NCBI GenBank assembly: GCA_009783265.1 | Contig: WRHM01000001.1 | Location: 186,001-250,000, forward strand | Reading direction: 5' to 3' | DNA from: Oscillospiraceae bacterium | GTDB taxonomy: Bacteria > Bacillota > Clostridia > Oscillospirales > WRJC01 | Length of the DNA: 64,000 bases | In this document: piece by piece, positions 41,794 to 50,593 of the stretch | Position numbering within the stretch: position 1 is the stretch's first letter | Layout: each line of letters begins with the position of its first letter | The notes under the pieces: model-generated | The model's database searches: none | What the model was told of the DNA's origin: nothing | Seen by the model: the letters and a program-made list of their open reading frames with translations, nothing else | Made by a program: the position numbers and the translations under genes

Positions 41794-42482
41794 AAATGTA
41801 TAAAACATATTCAAAAGATTTCGGAAAGAAAGAACGCGTTTTAAATTATGCTTGCCAAAGATATCAATTATCCCGACCGAATAAAGTTGGTAAAGTTATG
41901 GCGTTAATCAGAGATTGCAATCCTTTGGCTTTTGGAGACTGGGAAGAATGGTATTTTAAAAATGCCTGTACTAAATCAAAAAATCCAGTTTCTATAACAA
42001 AAGAAACTCTGTATGAATTGGGAGAAAGACTTTATGCCAAAATAACTGAATTTGTAATACCAGAGTGGTCAGAAGTTTTTAAAACTTTGTCTTTGCAGGA
42101 TTGTATTGATTATATATATAATTTAACAATACACAGAACTTACGATGGATATATACGGGAAAAATTTGTTGTTTTAGAATTTTTAGAAAAAAGGCTTCCT
42201 GAAATAAAATTTGAAGAAACTCCGCCAGAGCTTGATCATGCAGGAGATATTGATTATTTTGGCATTACAGATAAAGGTAATACGATAGGTATTCAAATCA
42301 AACCGGTTACAGCGCAGGCAAATTTTGTAGGATATTCATTGACCGAAAGAATGAGAAAGAGCTTTGAAAAATTTACAAAAAAATACGGCGGTAAAGTTTA
42401 TGTGATTATGAGTGTAAAAGATAAAATCGTAAATGAAAAAATTATAGAGGAAATAAAAAAAGACATAAATATAAATAATTAA
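41790..42482 (+). CDS. MjaI-family type II restriction endonuclease (predicted CTAG)
   Basis: A 230-residue protein. NYACQRYQLSRPNKVGKVMAL near the start, GDWEEWYFKNA, and an extended segment YIYNLTIHRTYDGY followed by GDIDYFGITDKGNTIGIQIKP match the layout of MjaI-family endonucleases as I know it; the D...QxK at residues about 150-172 is the likely PD-(D/E)XK site. MjaI itself recognises CTAG. Fewer G/C-rich codons than the surrounding rnf genes suggest a foreign origin. Coupled by ATGA to its methylase, and followed by rnfD after 31 bases with its own ribosome site. Confidence 0.8.
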   Translation: MKMYKTYSKDFGKKERVLNYACQRYQLSRPNKVGKVMALIRDCNPLAFGDWEEWYFKNACTKSKNPVSITKETLYELGERLYAKITEFVIPEWSEVFKTLSLQDCIDYIYNLTIHRTYDGYIREKFVVLEFLEKRLPEIKFEETPPELDHAGDIDYFGITDKGNTIGIQIKPVTAQANFVGYSLTERMRKSFEKFTKKYGGKVYVIMSVKDKIVNEKIIEEIKKDININN

Positions 42483-42513
42483 CGAATATTATTTTGCAAA
42501 GAGGATTAACTGT

Positions 42514-43608
42514 ATGAATGAAAACCCGAACGATTCAAATATAAATCAAATAAATCAGGCAAATCAGATTGGCGACAGTGCAGACAGAATAACAATCCCG
42601 CCGGATAAACTTATGACAGTTTCCACTTCGCCGCACATAAAAGGCGGCGAAACTACGGCAACGATAATGACGGCAGTAATAATAGCCCTTATGCCGGCTT
42701 TGGTTTGGAGCATATACATATTTGGTTTCAGAGCGCTGACCCTGACGCTTGTCTCTGTCATAAGCTGTGTATTCTTTGAGTTTTTGTATCAGAAAATCAT
42801 GAAAAAACAAGTGGCCGTCAAGGATTTGTCGGCAGTAGTCACCGGTATTTTAATAGCTTTTAACCTGCCGGTCAATACGCCGTTATGGGGGCCTGTAATA
42901 GGCGCGGCGTTTGCGATAATAATAGTAAAACAACTTTTCGGGGGAATAGGCAAAAATATAGTAAATCCCGCGATTGCCGCGCGTATATTTATGTTTCTGT
43001 CATTTAATTTTATGGCGTCTTTCTGGGATATAACCCAAAATAAACTTCCGGCTTTGAAAATAAACGTAGACGCGATAGCCGGAGCTACGCCGCTGGTTTA
43101 TTTAAAAGAAGGCAAACTGCCCGAAATAATCTTAAAAGACGATACGCTGATTAAGCCTATTAATATGTTTTTGGGGCAAAAAGGCGGCTGTATCGGAGAA
43201 ATTTCGGTATTGCTTATTATAGCGGGCGGGATTTATCTTATGTGGCGTAAAATTATATCATGGCATACGCCCGTAAGTTTTATAGCGGTTGCCGCGCTTT
43301 TGATGTTCTTTTTCCCTAAAGGATCTTCTGATAATTTAAATTTTGCCCTTGCGCAAATACTCTCGGGCGGATTATTTCTGGGGGCTTTTTTCATGGCTAC
43401 GGATTACGCGACAAGCCCGATAACAAAAGCGGGCAAATTGATTTTTGGCGCGGGATGCGGCTTAATAACTGTATTTATACGGTATTTCGGCGCATATCCG
43501 GAAGGGGTTTCATTTGCGATAATGATAATGAACTTATTTGTGTGGTATATAGATAAAGCCACAAAACCTGTAAAATTCGGAGGCGCGGCACATGGAAGAA
43601 AACAATAA
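42514..43608 (+). CDS. rnfD: Rnf complex subunit RnfD
   Basis: A 364-residue membrane protein with about ten helices and the flavin-attachment motif AGATPLVYLKEG, where FMN is linked to the Thr. The N-terminal 40 residues are polar, then MTVSTSPHIKGGETT begins the RnfD core; ISCVFFEFLYQKIM and FNLPVNTPLWGPVIGAAFAI are family blocks. In most Clostridia it directly follows rnfC; here an R-M pair intervenes. It overlaps rnfG by 17 bases. Confidence 0.94.
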   Translation: MNENPNDSNINQINQANQIGDSADRITIPPDKLMTVSTSPHIKGGETTATIMTAVIIALMPALVWSIYIFGFRALTLTLVSVISCVFFEFLYQKIMKKQVAVKDLSAVVTGILIAFNLPVNTPLWGPVIGAAFAIIIVKQLFGGIGKNIVNPAIAARIFMFLSFNFMASFWDITQNKLPALKINVDAIAGATPLVYLKEGKLPEIILKDDTLIKPINMFLGQKGGCIGEISVLLIIAGGIYLMWRKIISWHTPVSFIAVAALLMFFFPKGSSDNLNFALAQILSGGLFLGAFFMATDYATSPITKAGKLIFGAGCGLITVFIRYFGAYPEGVSFAIMIMNLFVWYIDKATKPVKFGGAAHGRKQ

Positions 43609-44536
43609 TAATGGCAACAATAACACAGAAAATATAACAGAGACGGAAAGCAGTATAAGTGATAATAAAGCAGCAGCAGCGATCGAGTCAATCGAAACTG
43701 GCAGTATTGACGAAATTCCGGAAAGTGCGGAAAATACTGAGGCTGCGGAAATTGTGGAAACGGTTGAGCTTGCGCCGGATAATATCGAAAATATCCCGGA
43801 ACTTAAGCCGCCGAAAAAAAGTGGTGAAGCATTTAAAAAATTTAAAGAATCAATCATCGGGATAACGGTAATTTTGGGAATTATATCTGTTGGCATGGCT
43901 TTTGTTCTGGCATTATTGAATTCTATTACCGCTCCGGTCATAGCCAAAAGGCTGGCTGACGAAAAACAGGAAATTTTCGCGGAACTCTTCGGCGACGGAG
44001 CGGAAGCCGAGATACTGGAAAATTTTGAAGATATATATTTAAATTCTGACGCGACAATAGCCGAAGTGGCTCTTGTAAATGATAAATCGTCGCAAAAATT
44101 TGCCGGGTATTGCGTAACTGTTGAGCCTAAGGGGTTCGGCGGCAAAATAATTATGCTCGTGGCGGTCAATCCTGATATTACTGTAAAAGGCACAAAAATA
44201 GTAAGCATGAGCGAGACTGCCGGGCAAGGCACGAAAATATCAAGCGAAGATTGGTTCGGCGAACAGTTTAAATATAAAAAAAGAGATATAAAATCTTCAA
44301 AAAACGAAGTTTCCGCCGGAGATAACGCAATACAGACTATAGCCGGAGCAACGGTAAGCTCAAAGGCATTTTTAAACGGAGTAAACTCAGCCCTTGCCGT
44401 TGCGGACGAAATCCACAGGAAAATGTCGGGAACAACAGATCCGGAAGAAATTTCAGATGAATTAGGCGAATTAGACGAGATAAACGAATTTGATGAGGCG
44501 GAAAACGCAGAGCGGGAGGATAATCCTGATGAATAA
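43592..44536 (+). CDS. rnfG: Rnf complex subunit RnfG, with acidic N-terminal extension
   Basis: RnfG carries a covalent FMN on the outer face. The 314-residue protein has one membrane helix near residues 88-110 (IIGITVILGIISVGMAFVLA) and the FMN_bind domain with AGATVSSKAFLNGV, whose Thr takes FMN, and GQGTKISSEDWFGEQF. It is about 100 residues longer than usual: an Asn/Glu-rich stretch of 85 residues before the helix and an acidic C-terminal tail, both cytoplasm-type and low complexity. GGAGG precedes the ATG. Confidence 0.92.
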   Translation: MEENNNNGNNNTENITETESSISDNKAAAAIESIETGSIDEIPESAENTEAAEIVETVELAPDNIENIPELKPPKKSGEAFKKFKESIIGITVILGIISVGMAFVLALLNSITAPVIAKRLADEKQEIFAELFGDGAEAEILENFEDIYLNSDATIAEVALVNDKSSQKFAGYCVTVEPKGFGGKIIMLVAVNPDITVKGTKIVSMSETAGQGTKISSEDWFGEQFKYKKRDIKSSKNEVSAGDNAIQTIAGATVSSKAFLNGVNSALAVADEIHRKMSGTTDPEEISDELGELDEINEFDEAENAEREDNPDE

Positions 44537-45170
44537 AAAACAGTCCGGTATTAATATATCAAAATTCGCAAAAGAAGGAATTTTAACAAACAATCCAATT
44601 TTGATACAGATTCTTGGAACATGCCCTACTCTTGCGACGACTACAACGGTTATAAACGGGATCGGCATGGGAATCTCGGCTGCGGCAGTCCTGATATTCT
44701 CTAATTTATTAATTTCACTTTTAAGAAAATTTATTCCCAAACAAGTGCGTATAGCTGCTTATGTAGTAGTCATAGCTGGATTTGTCACAATAGTCGAAAT
44801 GCTTTTAAAAGCATATATCCCAGCACTCGATAAATCTTTGGGGCTTTTTATCCCGTTAATAGTCGTAAACTGCATTATACTTGCAAGAGCAGAAGCGTTT
44901 GCATCAAAAAATGACCCGGTAAGCTCTGTTTTAGACGGCGTGTTCATGGGAATCGGATTTACTATAGCTTTATTTTTGCTGGCGACAATTCGCGAAGTTC
45001 TCGGCGCGGGGACTTTTATGGGGCTTGAACTTTTCCCGGTCGAATTTGCCGTCAAAATAATCGTATCGCCTGCGGGCGCGTTTATTTCTCTTGGAATATT
45101 AATCGCGGCGTTTAAATCTATAACGGCGATTATAGACAAAAAAGCAAAAAAAGGGGAGGCTGAAAAATAA
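44529..45170 (+). CDS. rnfE: Rnf complex subunit RnfE
   Basis: A 213-residue six-helix membrane protein with the RnfE signature NNPILIQILGTCPTLATTTTVING. Start taken at the ATG at 44529, preceded by GGGAGG and overlapping the end of rnfG by 8 bases; the frame opens 13 codons earlier inside rnfG without a ribosome site. RnfE pairs with RnfA in the membrane around a shared Fe-S cluster. Confidence 0.94.
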   Translation: MNKKQSGINISKFAKEGILTNNPILIQILGTCPTLATTTTVINGIGMGISAAAVLIFSNLLISLLRKFIPKQVRIAAYVVVIAGFVTIVEMLLKAYIPALDKSLGLFIPLIVVNCIILARAEAFASKNDPVSSVLDGVFMGIGFTIALFLLATIREVLGAGTFMGLELFPVEFAVKIIVSPAGAFISLGILIAAFKSITAIIDKKAKKGEAEK

Positions 45171-45752
45171 ATGGGCGAAATATTTATGATAATGATAGCC
45201 GCGGTACTGACGGAAAATTTTGTATTTTCTAAATTTTTGGGTATATGCCCGTTTCTCGGCGTATCGGACAAACCGTCAACGGCTTTTGGAATGGGAATGG
45301 CGGTAACTTTTGTAATGACTTTATCTTCGGTTGTGACATGGATAGTCTATAATTTTATTTTAGTGCAGTATAATCTTGAATATCTCAGGACGATCGCGTT
45401 TATTTTGATTATAGCCGCGTTAGTCCAGTTTATAGAGATGTTTATGAAAAAATATGTTCCGGCTCTTTATCAGGCATTGGGTATATATTTGCCGCTCATA
45501 ACAACTAATTGCGCGGTTCTCGGAGCGGCTATAATTAATATTGACAACGGGTACAGTCTTATAAACGCAATAATATACGGCGCGTTTTCGGCAATCGGAT
45601 TTACTCTGGCAATCGTAATATTCGCGGGAGTACGGGAAAGGATAAATTTCGCAAGCCCTCCCGCGATATTTAAAGGCGTGCCGATTTCGCTGGTTGCCGC
45701 CGGGCTTCTCGCGATGGCTTTCGCAGGTTTTCAGGGGATTGAAATTGTGTGA
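45171..45752 (+). CDS. rnfA: Rnf complex subunit RnfA
   Basis: A 193-residue six-helix membrane protein with AAVLTENFVFSKFLGICPFLGVS, the RnfA counterpart of RnfE with inverted topology, and ITTNCAVLGAAI with the conserved Cys for the intramembrane cluster. It begins at the base after the rnfE stop. AAGGGGAGG precedes the ATG. Confidence 0.95.
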   Translation: MGEIFMIMIAAVLTENFVFSKFLGICPFLGVSDKPSTAFGMGMAVTFVMTLSSVVTWIVYNFILVQYNLEYLRTIAFILIIAALVQFIEMFMKKYVPALYQALGIYLPLITTNCAVLGAAIINIDNGYSLINAIIYGAFSAIGFTLAIVIFAGVRERINFASPPAIFKGVPISLVAAGLLAMAFAGFQGIEIV

Positions 45753-45817
45753 AGAAGAAATTGGTTATAATATAAATTAAAATAGAAAAGTTATACACAA
45801 AAAGGATAATATATATT

Positions 45818-46663
45818 ATGAATGTAGTATGGGCAATTATATGGTTTTCGGTCCTTGGCCTCGGGTTCGGGCTGATTCTCGCGTATGCGGGGAAAATATT
45901 CGCGGCTGAGCAGGACGAGAGAATAGAGATGATAGCTGATATTTTGCCTTCGGCAAACTGCGGGGGCTGCGGATACGCCGGCTGTACGGCCCTTGCGGAA
46001 GCTATTGTAAGCGGCGACGCGCAAACGAACGCATGTCCGGTCGGCGGAACTGAAACCGGCACAAAAATTGCCGAAGTAATGGGCGAGCAGGCATTGGACA
46101 GTATAAGATACAGGGCACAGGTAATGTGCAGCGGCACAAATGATTTTGCCAGAGAAAAATACGAATATGACGGGATACCCGACTGTATATCAGCGAATCG
46201 TCTCGCAGGGGGGAGCAAAGCCTGTCCAAACGGTTGTTTAGGGCTTGGCACATGCGTTAAAAACTGCAAATTTAACGCAATAAAAATAATAAACGGCGTT
46301 GCCGCCGTAGATTATGAGCAATGCACAGCCTGCGGCGCGTGCGTCGCGGCGTGCCCTAAAATGATAATAAAATTTATCCCGTTTGAAGCTACCCATTGGG
46401 TCGGCTGTATGTCTGTCGATAAAGGCGCGGTTACCAGAAAAAATTGCACTGTCGGATGCATAGCGTGCAGGCTGTGTGAAAAAAAATGTCCGGTTGGAGC
46501 GATAAAAATAACTGATTTCGTCGCAACTATAGACTATGAAAAATGCACAAGCTGCGGCGACTGCGAAAAAAGCTGTCCCCGCCGCGTAATCTGGTCGAAC
46601 GTTTCGCAAAAGAGCGAAGGTATCGTGAGAGACAAGCAAAGCGTCGGCGATATTGACGTGTGA
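45818..46663 (+). CDS. rnfB: Rnf complex subunit RnfB (ferredoxin-type)
   Basis: RnfB accepts electrons from reduced ferredoxin. The 281-residue protein has an N-terminal membrane helix, the Fe-S domain NCGGCGYAGCTALAEAIVSG, and further motifs CTACGACVAACP, CIACRLCEKKCPVGAI and CTSCGDCEKSCP, each a 4Fe-4S site. Last gene of the rnf operon, followed by a strong terminator. Confidence 0.95.
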   Translation: MNVVWAIIWFSVLGLGFGLILAYAGKIFAAEQDERIEMIADILPSANCGGCGYAGCTALAEAIVSGDAQTNACPVGGTETGTKIAEVMGEQALDSIRYRAQVMCSGTNDFAREKYEYDGIPDCISANRLAGGSKACPNGCLGLGTCVKNCKFNAIKIINGVAAVDYEQCTACGACVAACPKMIIKFIPFEATHWVGCMSVDKGAVTRKNCTVGCIACRLCEKKCPVGAIKITDFVATIDYEKCTSCGDCEKSCPRRVIWSNVSQKSEGIVRDKQSVGDIDV

Positions 46664-46701
46664 AAATATTTAATTCTCTCTTGATATGGGGAGGGGGATT
46701 T

Positions 46702-46774
46702 CTAAAAGGGGGAACGGATGGTTCCCCCTTTTAGTCAACTTTTTTGTTACTTTTTTGTTTGACTACAAAAAAGT
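46702..46774 (+). terminator. rnf operon terminator within a repeated terminator element (family C)
   Basis: A perfect 14-bp stem CTAAAAGGGGGAAC/GTTCCCCCTTTTAG (46702-46734) is followed by CTTTTTTGTTACTTTTTT and a second perfect stem ACTTTTTTGT/ACAAAAAAGT (46749-46774). The same layout and the 17-base CTTTTTTGTTACTTTTT occur at 54669-54735. Confidence 0.8.
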
Positions 46775-46806
46775 AGATTCGCAACTTTCTCAAAAAAATT
46801 TAATAT

Positions 46807-48402
46807 CTAACTCCAGTATTTTCTGTCAAGCGACCTGAACTGTATGGCTTCTGCTATATGGTTCTTTTTTATAACTTCGCTCTTTTCAAGATCGGCTATC
46901 GAGCGCGAAACTCTTAAAATCCGGTCGTACCCTCTCGCCGACAGCCCCAATCTCTCAAATGCGGCGTGTAAAATCTTTTCGGCTTCTTCGTCTAAAACGC
47001 AGTATTTTTGCATCTGTTTCGGATTCATTCTCGAATTGCAGAAAATTATATTATTTCTCCCGTTGCTTTCTTCTTTGCAGCGTTCAAACATGAATTTTTT
47101 CGCCTCTGTTATTCTTTTGCGTATATCTGCCGAAGTTTCACGTTTTTCGTTTGATTTTATATCGTCGTAAGATACCGACGGAATCTCTATCTGTATGTCT
47201 ATCCTGTCAAGAAGCGGGCCGGATATTCTGGACAGATATTTTTTTCTCTCGCCGTCAGAGCATGTGCAGGGTCTCGACGGGTGGCCGTAATATCCGCATT
47301 TACACGGGTTCATCGCGCAAATCAGCATAAATTCAGACGGAAAAGTTATCTTGCCGTTTGTTCTTATTATCGTCACTTCACCGTCTTCAAGCGGCTGGCG
47401 AAGGGCGTCTATTGCATCTCTCGAAAACTCCGGAAATTCATCTAAAAATAAAACGCCGTTGTGTGCTATGCTTATCTCGCCCGGTATCGGCACACGTCCG
47501 CCGCCGGTCAACCCTCCGCGTGAAACAGAATGATGAGGCGACCTGAAAGGCCTTTCGGTTATCAGCGACATATTCCTGCTGTCCTGTTGATTTTGCCTGA
47601 TTATCCCCGCAACCGAATGAATTTTTGTAGTTTCTATCGCTTCTTCAAAACTCATGTGCGGCATGATTCCGCCGATTCTTTTTGCCAGCATACTTTTGCC
47701 CGCGCCGGGAGGGCCGATAAATAAAACGTTATGCGCCCCGACTGCGGCGACTTCTATCGCCCTTTTGGCTTTTTCCTGACCTTTTACGTCCGAAAAATCT
47801 AAATCTCCCGCAAAATCCAGACTAAGATAATCGCTCTCAAGATAAGCCATAGGCTCGATTAACCTGTTCTCCGCGAGATGATTATATAATTCAGTAATAT
47901 TTTTTACGGGAAAAATCTCAACCCCAGATGTATCATTCGTATTTATGCTGTTCCCGCCGCATAAAACCGCTTCTTTTGCGTTGTCAAACGGGACGAATAT
48001 TTTTGTTATGCCCGATTTTTTGGCGGCTATGCACATAGGCAAAATTCCTTTTACTTCCCTTATATCCCCCGCAAGCGACAATTCGCCGATAAAGCACATC
48101 TTTTCAAAATCAAAGTCAAGTTCTTTTTCATTTGCCAGAATACTCGCAAACAGAGCCAAATCAAGCGAAGAGCCTTCTTTTTTTCTGTCGGCGGGAGCGA
48201 GATTTATCGTTATAACCCTGTTCGGAATCGAAAATCCGCAGGTTTTCATAGCGGCCCTTATGCGTTCTTTAGATTCTTTTACAACAGCGTCGGGCAGTCC
48301 GACGATTTCAAAGGCAGGCATTCCGTTAGCCATAAAGCACTCGACGGTTATAATAAACCCGTCGATTCCGTAAAGCCCTGTTGTGAGTATAGTTTTTATC
48401 AT
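46807..48402 (-). CDS. YifB/ComM-family Mg-chelatase-like AAA+ ATPase
   Basis: A 531-residue protein with an N-terminal Lon-like ChlI domain ([31 protein letters not shown]), AAA+ Walker [22 protein letters not shown] (Walker B) and a C-terminal Mg_chelatase_C domain ([19 protein letters not shown]). In transformable bacteria ComM is a branch-migration helicase acting in natural transformation; the clostridial members' role is less clear. It converges on the rnf operon and is alone on its strand here. Confidence 0.93.
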   Translation of the reverse strand: MIKTILTTGLYGIDGFIITVECFMANGMPAFEIVGLPDAVVKESKERIRAAMKTCGFSIPNRVITINLAPADRKKEGSSLDLALFASILANEKELDFDFEKMCFIGELSLAGDIREVKGILPMCIAAKKSGITKIFVPFDNAKEAVLCGGNSINTNDTSGVEIFPVKNITELYNHLAENRLIEPMAYLESDYLSLDFAGDLDFSDVKGQEKAKRAIEVAAVGAHNVLFIGPPGAGKSMLAKRIGGIMPHMSFEEAIETTKIHSVAGIIRQNQQDSRNMSLITERPFRSPHHSVSRGGLTGGGRVPIPGEISIAHNGVLFLDEFPEFSRDAIDALRQPLEDGEVTIIRTNGKITFPSEFMLICAMNPCKCGYYGHPSRPCTCSDGERKKYLSRISGPLLDRIDIQIEIPSVSYDDIKSNEKRETSADIRKRITEAKKFMFERCKEESNGRNNIIFCNSRMNPKQMQKYCVLDEEAEKILHAAFERLGLSARGYDRILRVSRSIADLEKSEVIKKNHIAEAIQFRSLDRKYWS

Positions 48403-48612
48403 AAGTTTAATATTCCTTTGTTTTTATTTCGTAAATTACTGTTAATTCCATAAATTCCAGTATTATCAATATTATATCACAGTATTTTACATAATGCAAT
48501 TATTATTTTTATATTTAGAAAAAAATTTGATATTTTCACAAAATAAATATAAAATATAACTAACCTAATTTATCTCTCCGTTATTATAATAACAGAACGT
48601 TCTGAGTTAAAC

Positions 48613-48655
48613 ACCCGCCGCCTGCGGGCGGCACCCTCTTTAAATTAAAGAGGGT
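48613..48655. repeat. Family B single-arm repeat upstream of the sigma-factor gene
   Basis: CCGCC-TGC-GGCGG type hairpin then ACCCTCTTTAAATTAAAGAGGGT, in the 280-bp divergent gap. It lies between the presumed promoter region and the ribosome site of the sigma gene. Confidence 0.65.
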
Positions 48656-48681
48656 AAAAGGGAAAATAAAACAAAAGGCAG

Positions 48682-50460
48682 GTGAAAATAAAAAATTTTA
48701 TGAAACCGGTAAACGATTTATTTACGAAAATAGCCGACGGTTATTCGCTCATGATATTAAACTGGGCAATAAAAAAAACCGGCAGCCGCGCTGACGGCGA
48801 AGATTTAGCTCAGGAAGTTTTATGCCAGATTTTATCGTTTGTTAAAGACAGACGGGAAGAACCAATCGAAAAACTTGATAATCTTATCTGGAAAATCGCG
48901 CATTACACATGGTGCAATCGCGTTCGCAGATCTAAAAAAGAAAGTAATTTTATAAGTTTAGACAATCCAAACGCAAACGGCTCATATATAAATATAATCG
49001 AGGAACGCGATTATATAAACGAGTTCGCAGAGAACGAAGCATTAAAAGAAGAACTCGCGAATCTTCGCAGAAAAATCTCGGATTTGTCAAAAACCCAGCG
49101 TGAAATAATCATCGCGTATTATCTTGAAAGCTTATCGGTTTCAGATATTGCCATAAAATTTAACATAAACAAAAGCGCGGTCAAATGGCATTTATTCGAC
49201 GCACGCAAAAAAATAAAGGAGAGGTTTTATATTAATATGGATAATAATTTAAACATAGTTAAACCGGGGAAATTATTTCTCGGTACTAACGGCGACAAAG
49301 GTCTCGAACTCGATATACATCGGGTAAACGATAATCTGATAAGACAAAATATATGCCTGTTATGCTATGGCGACAACGGGAAAACAATCGGCGAACTTAC
49401 GGAAATGACGGGGATTCCTAAGCCTTATCTCGAATTTGACTTGGACTGGCTTGTTGACCGCGAGTTTTTACTTCTCGAAAATAAAAAACATATCACGAAT
49501 TTCGGGATAAAAGACCGCCGGCATTTTCAAAATATCAGAGATATTTATATAAATTTTAAAGAAAAATATTACAGAAAAATCATTGATTATCTTAATTCGC
49601 ATGAAAAAGATATAAGAAACATCGGATTTCACGGCAATGATTTTGCTTGGAATAAATTATTATGGTCGCTTTTGACGTTATATTTGCGATATTTTTCAGA
49701 ATCCGAGCCGCTGAAAACGATAAAAATATACAATTACGCTAATCTTGACAATGTTGATTTAGAATTGCACAAAGACGGCGGACGTTATTTTATCAATGGG
49801 TTTGACCAGTCAGAGGGGCAGTTGGTTAATTTGCAAAATGTTATCACCGAAGGTATTTTCGAGCCGGAGAAATGGAATGTAGTCAACGGTATCTGGTGTC
49901 GCAGTTGTAGTGCAACCACGAGCGAATTTTACACCGATGATAAATCCGAAAATTGTTTATATGCTGCTTATTGGCTTGGAATTTATATTTTTGTCCACAG
50001 CGTGTCAACATTAACAAAAAATCATAAAGAACAGAAAATATGGAGAGATATACTTGCACATCTTTTGAGCAATAATTTTTCAATATCCGGTATGACAAAC
50101 GAAGAAAATGAATTTATTGCAGTCGGCGTAAAAGAAAAAATTATAGCAAAAGACGGCGATAAATATATCCCGCAGTTTACGATATTTACTTTCGAGCAGT
50201 TTAAAAGATTATACTCTGAGATATTCGAGCCGCTTGTGCAGTTAATTAAGCCGCAGACATTGGAACTTGTCGAGATGTTCAAAGAATTAAACGAGCGCAG
50301 CCTGCCGAGAAAAATCCACGCTTATGTGCAAAGATGGACGTATTTTGATATATGGGATTCCGGCATAAAAAATTTTATGTTCGCCGCTGACGACGGATAT
50401 TTATATATGCCCGAAACCCCTGAGGACGGCACGGCGTTGACGCTGTCGTTTGTATATTAA
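48682..50460 (+). CDS. ECF-like sigma-70 factor with about 390-residue C-terminal extension
   Basis: A 592-residue protein. Residues 15-90 resemble sigma region 2 (ADGEDLAQEVLCQILSFVK...NLIWKIAHYTWCNRVRRS) and residues 130-185 region 4 (LSKTQREIIIAYYLESLSVSDIA, then NKSAVKWHLFDARKKI). Ordinary ECF factors end near 190. The remaining part contains a winged-helix-like piece (GDNGKTIGELTEMTGIPKPYLEFDLDWLVDREFLLL) and an unknown helical region, perhaps a built-in sensor or anti-sigma-like domain. Start GTG at 48682 or ATG at 48700; neither is well spaced from the AGGCAGG. No anti-sigma gene is adjacent. Confidence 0.8.
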   Translation: MKIKNFMKPVNDLFTKIADGYSLMILNWAIKKTGSRADGEDLAQEVLCQILSFVKDRREEPIEKLDNLIWKIAHYTWCNRVRRSKKESNFISLDNPNANGSYINIIEERDYINEFAENEALKEELANLRRKISDLSKTQREIIIAYYLESLSVSDIAIKFNINKSAVKWHLFDARKKIKERFYINMDNNLNIVKPGKLFLGTNGDKGLELDIHRVNDNLIRQNICLLCYGDNGKTIGELTEMTGIPKPYLEFDLDWLVDREFLLLENKKHITNFGIKDRRHFQNIRDIYINFKEKYYRKIIDYLNSHEKDIRNIGFHGNDFAWNKLLWSLLTLYLRYFSESEPLKTIKIYNYANLDNVDLELHKDGGRYFINGFDQSEGQLVNLQNVITEGIFEPEKWNVVNGIWCRSCSATTSEFYTDDKSENCLYAAYWLGIYIFVHSVSTLTKNHKEQKIWRDILAHLLSNNFSISGMTNEENEFIAVGVKEKIIAKDGDKYIPQFTIFTFEQFKRLYSEIFEPLVQLIKPQTLELVEMFKELNERSLPRKIHAYVQRWTYFDIWDSGIKNFMFAADDGYLYMPETPEDGTALTLSFVY

Positions 50461-50469
50461 AAAATAAAA

Positions 50470-50590
50470 ACAACTCCCCCCTGCGACTTCGTCGCTTTCC
50501 CCCCTCGTAAACGAAGGGGGCTTTGGATTCTTCGTTTGCCCCCTTCGCATACTTGCGAGGGGGTGTCACGAAGTGACGGGGGGAGTTGTT
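50470..50590. repeat. Family B double-arm repeat between convergent genes
   Basis: ACAACTCCCCCCTGCGACTT...at the left edge is mirrored by ...GACGGGGGGAGTTGT at the right edge, with two CCCCC/GGGGG hairpins inside. It fills the 133-bp gap between the sigma and URO-D genes and probably acts as a bidirectional terminator. Confidence 0.85.
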
Positions 50591-50593
50591 TTT

